A program made the translations under genes and the position numbers. Shown here piece by piece: positions 52,830-63,971 of a stretch of DNA of 64,000 nucleotides. The notes beneath the pieces were generated by a model. That model was not told the DNA's origin and did not search any database. It was given only the letters and a program-made list of their open reading frames with translations. Each line of letters opens with the position of its first letter. Position 1 is the stretch's first letter. Source of the DNA: Calliopsis andreniformis (taxonomy: Eukaryota > Arthropoda > Insecta > Hymenoptera > Andrenidae); NCBI RefSeq assembly GCF_051401765.1, contig NW_027480548.1, forward strand, positions 806,001-870,000. Direction: 5' to 3'.

Positions 52830-54260
52830 AGGACTGTGGTTTGAGGGCTGAGGATTAGGGATTGAGGTTTGAGGACTGAGAATTGAGGACTGAGTATTGA
52901 GAATTGAGGATTGAGGATTGAGGATTGAGGATTGAAGATTGAGGATTGGGTATTGCGGATTGAACATTGATGAATGAGGATTGAGGAATTAGGATTGAGG
53001 ATTGAGGATTGAGGACTGACGGTTGAGGATTGAGGTTTGAGGATTGAAGATTGAGGGCTGAGGACTGAGGATTGAGGATTGAGGATTGAGCATTGAGGAT
53101 TGAAGATTGAGTACTGGGGATTGGGGATTGAATATTGAGGATTAAGGATTGATGATTGGGGATTGAGGATCTAGAATTGGAGATTGATTATTGAGGATTG
53201 AATATTGAGGATTGAGGATTGAGGATTGAGAATTGAGAATTGAGTATGAGAACTGAGGGTTGTGGATTGAGGTTTGAGGACTGAGGATTGAGGGTTGGGG
53301 ATTTAGGATTGAGAGTTGAGGATTGAAGATTGAGGATTGAGGATTGAGGATTGAGGATTGAGGATGGAGGATGAGGGCTGAGGGTTGAGGATTGCGGTTT
53401 GAGGACTGAGGACTGAGGATTGAGGATTGAGAATTGAGGATTGAGGATTGAGGATTGAAATTGAGGATTGTGTATTGATGATTGAAGAATGAGGATTGAG
53501 GAATTAGGATTCAGGATTGAGGATTTAGGATTGAAGATTGAGGAGTGGGTATTCAGGATTGAAGATTGAGGATTGAGTATTGAGGATTGAGGATTGAGGA
53601 TTGAAGATTGAGGATTCAGAATTGAGGATTGAGGATTGAGGATTGAGGATTGAAGGTTGAGGATTGAGGATTGAGTACTGAGGATTGAGGATTGAGGATT
53701 GAGGATTGAAGATTGAGTATTGATGATTGAGGATTGAGGATTGAGATTTGAGTATGAGGGCTGAGGGTTGAGGATTGAGGTTTGGGAAATGGGGATTGAG
53801 GATTGAGGATTGAGGATTGAGGATTGAGGATTGAGGATTGAGGATTGAGGGTTGAGTATTGAAGATTGAGTATTGATCACTGAGGATTGAGGATTGAGGA
53901 TTGAGGATTGAAGATTGAATATTGAGGATATAAGATTGAGGATTGATGATTGAGGATTGAGGACGGAGGATGAGGGCTGAGGGTAGAGGATTGAGGTTTG
54001 AGGACAGAGGACTGAGGATTGAGGATTGAGAATTGAGGATTGATTAATGAGGATTGAAGATTGAGGATTGGGTATTGAGTATTGAAGTATGAGGATTGAG
54101 GATTGAGGATTGAAGATTGAGTATTGAGGATTGAAGATTGAGGGTTGTGGATTGAGGACGAGGACTGAGGGTTGAGTATTGATGTTTGAGGTCTTGGGAT
54201 TGAGGATTGACGATTGAGAATTGAGTATTGAGGATTGAGGATTGAAGATTGAGGACTGAG

Positions 54261-54872
54261 TGTTGATGGTTTAGTGATGAGAATTGATATTTGTGGATTG
54301 AGATTTGAAGAGTGAAGAATGGGGATTGAGTATTGAAAACTGTGAATTGAGGATATTCTATTGAGGACTGAGGATTGACAATTGATTTAAGAGGACTGAG
54401 GGCTGAAGATTGAGGATTCAGGATTGAGGATTAGGGATTGAGGTTTGAGGACTGAGGATTGAGGGTTGAGGATTCAGGATTGAGGATTGACGCTTGAGGA
54501 TTGAGGATTGAGGATTGAGGATTGGGTATTGAGGATTGATCATTGAGGATTGAGGATTGAGGATTGAGGATTGAGGATTGAGGATGAGGGCTGAGAGTTG
54601 AGGATTGAGTTTTGAGATCTGAGGACTGAGGATTGAGGATTGAGAATTGAGGATTGAGGATTGAGGATTGAAGATTGAGGATTGGGGACTGAGTGTTGAG
54701 GGTTGAGTGATGAGAATTGATGTTTGTGGATAGAGATTTGAAGATTGCAGATTGAGTATTGAGTATTGAAATGTGTGAACTGATGATATTCTATTGAGGA
54801 CTGAGAATTGACGACTGATTGTTGAGGACTGAGGTCTGAAGATTGAGGATTCAGGATTGTGGATTCAGGATT
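54261..54872 (+). repeat. B-A series without C (54353, 54786)
   Basis: Copy of 45257-45868 at +9,004; 433-bp spacing, no preceding C within this HOR. Confidence 0.86.
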
Positions 54873-57610
54873 GAGGTTTGAGGACTGAGAATTGAGGACT
54901 GAGTATTGAGAATTGAGGATTGAGGATTGAGGATTGAGGATTGAAGATTGAGGATTGGGTATTGAGGATGAGGACTGAGGGTTGAGGATTGAGGTTTGAG
55001 GAATGAGGATTGATGGTTGAGGATTGAGGATTGAGGATTGAGGATTGAGGATTGAGTACTGCAGATTGAGTATTGATGCCTGAGGATTGAGGATTGAGGA
55101 TTGAGGATTGAGGATTGAATATTGAAGATTGAGTATTGGGGATTGAAGATTGAGGATTGAGGATTGAGGATTGAGGATGGAGAATGAGGACTGACGGTTG
55201 AGGATTGAGGTTTGACGATTGAAGATTGAGGGCTGAGGACTGAGGATTGAGGATTGAGGATTGAGCATTGAGGATTGAAGATTGAGTACTGGGGATTGGG
55301 GATTGAATATTGAGGATTAAGGATTGAAGATTGGGGATTGAGGATCTAGAATTGGAGATTGATTATTGAGGATTGAGGATTGAGGGCTGAGGATTGAGGA
55401 TTGAGGATTGAGGATTGAAGATTGAGTATTGATGATTGAATATTGAGGATTGAGGATTGAGGTTTGAGGATTGAGGACGAGGACTGACGGTTGAGGATTG
55501 AGGTTTGAGGATTGAGGATTGGGGATTGAGGACTGAGGATTGAGTATTGAGGATTGAGCATTGAGGATTGAGGATTGAGGATTGAGGATTGAGGATTGAG
55601 TACTGCAGATTGAGTATTGATGCCTGAGGATTGAGGATTGAGGATTGAGGATTGAGGATTGAAGATTGAAGATTGAGTATTGGGGATTGAAGATTGAGGA
55701 TTGAGGATTGAGGATTGAGGATGGAGAATGAGGACTGACGGTTGAGGATTGAGGTTTGAGGATTGAAGATTGAGGGCTGAGGACTGAGGATTGAGGATTG
55801 AGGATTGAGCATTGAGGATTGAAGATTGAGTACTGGGGATTGGGGATTGAATATTGAGGATTAAGGATTGAAGATTGGGGATTGAGGATCTAGAATTGGA
55901 GATTGATTATTGAGGATTGAAGATTGAGGATTGAGGATTGAGGATTGAGGATTGAGGATTGAGGATTGAAGATTGAGTATTGATGATTGAATATTGAGGA
56001 TTGAGGATTGAGGTTTGAGGATTGAGGACGAGGACTGACGGTTGAGGATTGAGGTTTGAGGATTGAGGATTGGGGATTGAGGACTGAGGATTGAGTATTG
56101 AGGATTGAGCATTGAGGATTGAAGATTGATTACTGGGGATTGAGGATTGAAGATTGAGGATTAACGATTGAAGGTTGGGGATTGAGGACCTAGTATCGGA
56201 GATTGATTATTGAGGATTGAAGATTGAGGATTGAGGATTGAGGATTGAGAATTGAGAATTGAGTATGAGGACTGAGGGATGAGGATTGAGGTTTGAGGAC
56301 TGGGGATTGAGGATTGAGGATTGAGGATTGAGGATTGAGGATTGAGGTTTGAGGATTGAGGATGGAAGATTGAGTATTGATGATTGAATATTGAGGATTG
56401 AGGATTGAGGTTTGATGATTGAGGACGAGGACTGACGGTTGAGGATTGAGGTTTGAGGATTGAGGATTGGGGATTGTGGACTGAGGATTGAGGATTGCGG
56501 ATTGAGCATTGAGGATTGAAGATTGATGACTGGGGATTGAGGATTGAAGATTGAGGATTAACGATTGAAGATTGGGGATTGAGCATCTAGGATCGGATAT
56601 TGACTATTGAGGATTGAAGATTGAGGATTGAGGATTGAGGATTGAGAATTGAGAATTGAGGATGAGGACTGAGGGTTGAGGATTGAGGTTTGAGGAATGA
56701 GGATTGATGGTTGAGGATTGAGGATTGAGGATTGAGGATTGAGGATTGAGTACTGCAGATTGAGTATTGATGCCTGAGGATTGAGGATTGAGGATTGAGG
56801 ATTGAGGATTGAAGATTGAAGATTGAGTATTGGGGATTGAAGATTGAGAATTGAGGATTGAGGATTGAGGATGGAGAATGAGGACTGACGGTTGAGGATT
56901 GAGGTTTGAGGATTGAAGATTGAGGGCTGAGGACTGAGGATTGAGGATTGAGGATTGAGCATTGAGGATTGAAGATTGAGTACTGGGGATTGGGGATTGA
57001 ATATTGAGGATTAAGGATTGAAGATTGGGGATTGAGGATCTAGAATTGGAGATTGATTATTGAGGATTGAAGATTGAGGATTGAGGATTGAGGATTGAGA
57101 ATTGGGAATTGAGTATGAGAACTGAGGGTTGTGGATTGAGGTTTGAGGAATGAGGATTGAGGGTTGGGGATTTAGGATTGAGAATTGAGGATTGAAGATT
57201 GAGGATTGAGGATTGAGGATTGAGGATTATGGATGGAGGATGAGGGCTGAGGGTTGAGGATTGCGGTTTGAGGACTGAGGACTGAGGATTGAGGATTGAG
57301 AATTGAGGATTGAGGATTGAGGATTGAAATTGAGGATTGGGTATTGATGATTGAAGAATGAGGATTGAGGAATTAGGATTGAGGATTGAGGATTGAGGAT
57401 TGAAGATTGAGGAGTGGGTATTCAGGATTGAAGATTGATGATTGAGTATTGAGGATTGAGGATTGAGGATTGAAGATTGAGGATTCAGAATTGAGGATTG
57501 AGGATTGAGGATTGAGGATTGAAGATTGAATATTGATGATTGAATATTGAGGATTGAGGATAGAGGATTGAAGATGGAGGATGAGGGCTGAGGGCTGAGG
57601 TTTGAGGTTT

Positions 57611-58205
57611 GAGTATTGAATCCTGAGAATTCAGGATATTCTATTGAGTATTGAGAATTGAGGATTGATGGTTGAGTATTGAGCATTGGGGTTGAGGATT
57701 GAGTATTGAAGACTGAGGATTGATGATTGAGGATTGAGGATTGAGGTTTGAGGATTGAGTATTGAGTATTGAAGATTGAGGATTGATGATAGAGGATTGA
57801 GGATTGAGCGCTGAGGTTTGAGGACTGAGGACTGAGTATTGGGAATTGAGGATTGAGGATTGAGGACTGAGGATTGAAGATTGAGGATTGGGGACTGAGG
57901 ATTGAATATTCAGGATTGAGGATTGAGGATTGAGGATTGAGGATTGATGATTGAAGATTCATTATTGATGATTGAAGGTTGGGGTTTGAGGATTGAGGAT
58001 TGAAGATTGAGGACTGAGCGTTGATGGTTTAGTGATGAGAATTGATATTTGTGGATTGAGATTTGAAGAGTGAAGAATTGGGATTGAGTATTGAAAACTG
58101 TGAATTGAGGATATTCTATTGAGGACTGAGGATTGACAATTGATTTAAGAGGACTGAGGGCTGAAGATTGAGGATTCAGGATTGAGGATTAGGGATTGAG
58201 GTTTG
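57611..58205 (+). repeat. C-B series, C-B 475 bp (57636, 58111)
   Basis: Last C hairpin (57620-57637) and last B island in the window. Followed by the D region as in the first 9.0-kb segment. Confidence 0.86.
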
Positions 58206-59340
58206 AGGACTGAGGATTGAGGGTTGAGGATTGAGGGTTGAGGATTGAACTTTAAGTATTGAGGATTGAAGACTAACGATTGAGGATTGAGGATTGAGGA
58301 TTGAGTATTGAGGAAAGAGGATTGAAGATTGAGTATTGAGGATTGAAGTTTGAGGATTGAGGTTTGGGGACTGAGGATTGTGGATTGAGGATTGAGGTTT
58401 GAGGGCTGAGGATTGAGGATTGAGGATTGAGGATTGAGGATTGAAGATTGAGGATTGAGGATTGAGGATTGAAGATTGAAGATTGAGTATTGAGGATAGA
58501 AGACTGACTATTGAGGGTTGAGTATTGATGTTTGAGGTCTGAGGATCGAGCATTGAGGATTGAGAATTGAGGATTGAGGATTGAGGATTGAAGATTGAGT
58601 ATTGGGTATTGAGGATTGAAGAGTGAGGATTGAGGATTGAGGATTGAGGATGAGGGCTGAAGGTTGAGGATTGAGGTTTGAGGACTGAGGACTGAGGATT
58701 GAGGATTAAGAATTGAGGATGGAGGATTGAGGATTGAAGATTGAGGATTGGGTATTGAGGATTGAAGAATGAGGATTGAGGATTGAGGGTTGAGGATTGA
58801 ACATTGAGTATTGACGATTGAAGACTGACGACTGAGGATTTAGGATTGAGGATTGAGTATTGAGGAATGAGGATTGAAGATTGTGTATTGAGGATTGAAG
58901 ATTGAGGATAGAGATTTGGGGACTGTGGATTGTGGATTGAGGATTGAGGATTGAGGACTGAGGATTGAGGATTGAGTATTGAGGATTGAACATTGAGGAC
59001 TGGACATCGCGGATTGAACATTGAGGATTGAGGATTGAGGATTGAGTATTGAGGATTGAGGACTGAAGATTGTATATTGATGATTGAAGATTGAGTATTG
59101 GGGAATGAGGGTTGTGGATTGAGGACGAGGACTGAGGTTTTGAGTATTGATGTTTGAGGTCTGAGGATCGAGGATTGAGGATTGAGAATTGAGGATTCAG
59201 GATTGAGCATTAAAGATTGAGGATTGGGTATTGAGGATTGAAGTATGAGGATTGAGGATTGAGGATTGAGGATTGAGGAATGAAGATTGAGGATTGGGCA
59301 CTGAGTGTTGAGCATTGAGGGTTGAAGGTTGAGGATTGGG

Positions 59341-59520
59341 GACTGAGTGTTGAGGGTTGAGTGATGAGAATTGATGTTTGTGGATAGAGATTTGAAGATT
59401 GCAGGTTGAGTATTGAGTATTGAAAGCTGTGAATTGATGATATTCTATTGAGGATTGAGGATTGACAACTGATTGTTGAGGACTGAGGGCTGAAGATTGA
59501 GTATTCAGGATTGAGGATTC
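59341..59520 (+). repeat. D island (core 59440)
   Basis: Copy of the 52.65-kb D island at +6,691. After it the sequence continues with GATTAAGG instead of GATTAGGG and enters the terminal region. Confidence 0.86.
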
Positions 59521-60480
59521 AGGACTGTGGTTTGAGGGCTGAGGATTAAGGATTGAGGATTGAGGATTCAGGATTGAGAATTGAGGATTGAAGATTGAGG
59601 ATTGGGTATTGCGGGTTGAACATTGACGGTTGAGGATTGAGGATTGAGGATTGAGGATTGAGGATTGAAGATTGAATATTGATGATTGAAGGTTGAGGAT
59701 TGAGGACTGATGGTTGTGGATTGAGGACGAGGACTGAGGGTTGAGTATTGATGTTTGAGGTCTGAGGATTGCGGATTGAGGATTGAGAATTCAGGATTGA
59801 GGATTGAGGATTGAAGATTGAGGATTGGGTATGAAGGATTGAAGAATGAGTATTGAGGATTGAGGATTGAGGATTGAGGATTGAAGATTGAGTATTGAGG
59901 ATTGAAGATTGATGGTTGAGGATTGAGACCTGAAGATTGAGGATTTTGGACTGAGGATTGAGGATTGAGGATCGAGGATTGAAGATTGAGGATTGAGGAT
60001 TGAGGATTGAGGATTGAGGATTGAAGATTGAGGATTGGGGATTGAGGATTGAAGATTGAGGATTCAGGATTGAGGATTCAGAATTGAGGTTTGAGGGCTG
60101 AGGATTGAGGATTGAAGATTGAGTATTGAGGATTGAGGATTGAGGATTGAATATTGACGATTGAGGATTGAGGATGAGGGCTGAGGGTTGAGGATTGAGG
60201 TTTGAGGACTGAGGACTGAGGATTGAGGATTGAGAATTGAGGGTTGAGGATTGAGGATTGAAGATTGAGGTTTGGGTATTGATGATTGAAGAATAAGGAT
60301 TGAGGATTGAGGATTGAGGTTTGAGGATTGAAGATTGAGTATTGAGGATTGATGACTGACGATTGAGGATTTAGGGTTGAGGATTGAGGATTGAGGATTG
60401 AGGATTGGGGATTGAGAATTAAGGATTGAGGATTGAAGATTGAGTATTGAGGATTGAAGATTGACAATTGAGGATTGAGG

Positions 60481-61019
60481 GTTGAGGATTGAGGGTTGAA
60501 TATTGGGGACTGGGTGTTGAGGGTTGAGTGATGAGTATTGAGGGTTGTGGATTGAGGGCGAGGACTGAGGGTTGAGTACTGATGTTTGAGGTCTGAGGAA
60601 TGATGATTGAGGATTGAGAATTGAGGATTGAGTATTGAGGATTGAGGATTGAAGATTGAGTATTGAGGATTGAAGATTGAGGATTGAGGTTTGGGGACTT
60701 AGGATTGAGGATTGAGGATTGAGGATTGAGGATTGAGGATTGAGGGTTGAGGATTGAGGATTGAAGATTGACGATTGAGGATTGAATATTGGGGACTGGG
60801 TGTTGAGGGTTGAGTGATGAGTATTGAGGGTTGTGGATTGAGGACGAGGACTGAGGGTTGAGTACTGATGTTTGAGGTCTGAGGAATGATGATTGAGGAT
60901 TGAGAATTGAGGATTGAGTATTGAGGATTGAGGATTGAAGATTGAGTATTGAGGATTGAAGATTGAGGATTGAGGTTTGGGGACTTAGGATTGAGGATTG
61001 AGGATTGAGGATTGAGGAT
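60481..61019 (+). repeat. Local 286-bp duplication with truncated island heads
   Basis: A series beginning TATTGGGGACTGGGTG at 60501 recurs at 60787 (+286). Each copy has an island head (GTGATGAG at 60528 and 60814), but no ATATTCTATT core follows 79 bp later. Instead the sequence turns into a GAGGGTTGTGGATTGAGG series. These look like recombinant, truncated D or A islands. Confidence 0.78.
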
Positions 61020-61539
61020 TGAGGGTTGAGGATTGAGGATTGAGGATTGAGGATTGAGGATTGAGGATTGAAGATTGAAGATTGAGGTTTGGGGACTTAG
61101 GATTGAGGATTGAGGATTGAGGATTGAGGATTGAGGATTGAGGATTGAGGATTGAGGATTGAGGATTGCGGATTGAGGATTGAGGATTGAGGATTGAGGA
61201 CTGAGGATTGAGGATTGAGGATTGAAAATTGAGGATAGAGGATTGAGAATGAGGGCTGAGGGTTGAGGATTGAGGTTTGAGGTCTGAGGACTGAGGATTG
61301 AGGATTGAGAGTTGAGGATTGAGGATGATGATTGCAGATTGAAGATAGGGTATTGAGGATTGAGGATTGGGTATTGAGGATTGAAAAATGAGGATTGAGG
61401 GTTGAGGATTGAGGATTGAGGAATGAATATTGAGGATTGAGGATTGAGGATTGAGGATTGAAGATTGAGTATTGAGGAATGAAGAATGAGGATTGAGGAT
61501 TGAGGATTAAGGATTGAGGATTGAAGATTGAGGATTGGG

Positions 61540-61712
61540 GACTGAGTGTTGAGGGTTGAGTGATGAGAATTGATGTTTGTGGATAGAGATTTGAAGATTG
61601 CAGATTGAGTATTGCGTATTGAGAACTCTGAACTGAGGATATTCTATTGAGGATTGAGGATTGACAACTGATTGTTGAGGACTGAGGGCCGAAGACTGAG
61701 GATTCAGGATTG
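61540..61712 (+). repeat. Diverged D-like island (core 61639)
   Basis: GTGATGAG at 61560 and core at 61639 keep the 79-bp spacing, but the bases before the core differ from other D copies (GAGAACTCTGAACTGAGG) and the tail has private changes (GGGCCGAAGACTG, GATTCGGAATTG). It is the most diverged complete island found. Confidence 0.83.
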
Positions 61713-63056
61713 AGGATTCGGAATTGAAGTTGGAGGGCTGAGAATTGAGGATTGAAGATTGAGTATTGAGGATTGAAGAGTGAGGATTGAGGATTGAGGA
61801 TTGAGGATTGAGGATGAGGGCTGAGGGTTGAGGATTGAGGTTTGAGGACAGAGGACTGAGGATTGAGGATTGAGAATTGAGGATGGAGGATTGAGGATTG
61901 AAGATTGAGGATTGGGTATTGAGGATTGAAGAATGAGGATTGAGGATTGAGGGTTGAGGATTGAACATTAAGTATTGAGGATTGAAGACTAACGATTGAG
62001 GATTGAGGATTGAGGATTGAGTATTGAGGAAAGAGGATTGAAGATTGAGTATTGAGGATTGAAGTTTGAGGATTGAGGTTTGGGGACTGAGGATTGTGGA
62101 TTGAGGATTGAGGTTTGAGGGCTGAGGATTGAGGATTGAGGATTGAGGATTGAGGATTGAAGATTGAGGATTGAGGATTGAGGATTGAAGATTGAAGATT
62201 GAGTATTGAGGATAGAAGACTGACTATTGAGGGTTGAGTATTGATGTTTGAGGTCTGAGGATCGAGCATTGAGGATTGAGAATTGAGGATTGAGGATTGA
62301 GGATTGAAGATTGAGTATTGGGTATTGAGGATTGAAGAGTGAGGATTGAGGATTGAGGATTGAGGATGAGGGCTGAAGGTTGAGGATTGAGGTTTGAGGA
62401 CTGAGGACTGAGGATTGAGGATTAAGAATTGAGGATGGAGGATTGAGGATTGAAGATTGAGGATTGGGTATTGAGGATTGAAGAATGAGGATTGAGGATT
62501 GAGGGTTGAGGATTGAACATTGAGTATTGACGATTGAAGACTGACGACTGAGGATTTAGGATTGAGGATTGAGTATTGAGGAATGAGGATTGAAGATTGT
62601 GTATTGAGGATTGAAGATTGAGGATTGAGATTTGGGGACTGTGGATTGTGGATTGAGGATTGAGGATTGAGGACTGAGGATTGAGGATTGAGTATTGAGG
62701 ATTGAACATTGAGGACTGGACATCGCGGATTGAACATTGAGGATTGAGGATTGAGGATTGAGTATTGAGGATTGAGGACTGAAGATTGTATATTGATGAT
62801 TGAAGATTGAGTATTGGGGAATGAGGGTTGTGGATTGAGGACGAGGACTGAGGTTTTGAGTATTGATGTTTGAGGTCTGAGGATCGAGGATTGAGGATTG
62901 AGAATTGAGGATTCAGGATTGAGCATTAAAGATTGAGGATTGGGTGTTGAGGATTGAAGTATGAGGATTGAGGATTGAGGATTGAGGATTGAGGAATGAA
63001 GATTGAGGATTGGGCACTGAGTGTTGAGCATTGAGGGTTGAAGGTTGAGGATTGGG

Positions 63057-63236
63057 GACTGAGTGTTGAGGGTTGAGTGATGAGAATTGATGTTTGTGGA
63101 TAGAGATTTGAAGATTGCAGGTTGAGTATTGAGTATTGAAAGCTGTGAATTGATGATATTCTATTGAGGATTGAGGATTGACAACTGATTGTTGAGGACT
63201 GAGGGCTGAAGATTGAGTATTCAGGATTGAGGATTC
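63057..63236 (+). repeat. D island (core 63156)
   Basis: Copy of the 59.34-kb D island at +3,716. Confidence 0.86.
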
Positions 63237-63971
63237 AGGACTGTGGTTTGAGGGCTGAGGATTAAGGATTGAGGATTGAGGATTCAGGATTGAGAATTGA
63301 GGATTGAAGATTGAGGATTGGGTATTGCGGGTTGAACATTGACGGTTGAGGATTGAGGATTGAGGATTGAGGATTGAGGATTGAAGATTGAATATTGATG
63401 ATTGAAGGTTGAGGATTGAGGACTGATGGTTGTGGATTGAGGACGAGGACTGAGGGTTGAGTATTGATGTTTGAGGTCTGAGGATTGCGGATTGAGGATT
63501 GAGAATTCAGGATTGAGGATTGAGGATTGAAGATTGAGGATTGGGTATGAAGGGTTGAAGAATGAGTATTGAGGATTGAGGATTGAGGACTGAGGATTGA
63601 GGATAGAGTATTGAGGATTGAACATTGAGGACTGGGTATCGCGGATTGAACATTGAGGATTGAGGATTGAGGATTGAGTATTGAGGATTGAGGACTGAAG
63701 ATTGTATATTGATGATCGAAGATTGAGGATTGAGGATTGAGGGTTGTGGATTGAGGACGAGGACTGAGGGTTGAGTATTGATGTTTGAGGACCGAGGATC
63801 GAGGATTGAGGATTGAGAATTGAGGATTGAGGATTGAGGATTGAAGATTGAGGATTGGGTATTGAGGATTGAAGTACGAGGATTGAGGATTGAGGACTGA
63901 GGATTGAGGAATGAAGATTGAGGATTGGGGACTGAGTGTTGAGCATTGAGGGTTGAAGGTTGAGGATTGGG

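Larger units (their letters stand above)
50561..52855 (+). repeat. Tandem 2.3-kb copy inside the 9.0-kb segment
   Basis: This repeats about 48.3-50.56 kb: C 48632/50945 (+2,313), B 49114/51420 (+2,306), D 50450/52749 (+2,299). The offset falls by 7 twice, the same two extra heptamers noted for the upstream copy. At about 50630 the tail of the D region joins a GATTGAAATTGAGG unit that normally lies upstream of C, marking the duplication junction. The second 9.0-kb segment lacks this copy. Confidence 0.88.
52856..59550 (+). repeat. Segment 2 of the 9.0-kb duplicated pair
   Basis: Second copy of the segment starting at 43852. It contains B/A 54353/54786, C/B 57636/58111 and D 59440. The match ends just after the D island, where the first copy reads GATTAGGG and this copy reads GATTAAGG and goes on into the terminal region. 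Only isolated differences were noticed, such as one base near 53205 (GAATATTGAGG instead of GAAGATTGAGG). Confidence 0.9.

Noticed and set aside
61097..63031. Long - strand open frame (644 codons, NPQSSIL-type repeat protein), and about 90 shorter ones
   Set aside because: The repeat alone keeps all three - strand frames open; neighbouring frames overlap with the same peptide pattern, heptamer and hexamer indels are freely tolerated, and ends coincide with variant units. No ribosome-binding, splice or domain signal supports a gene.
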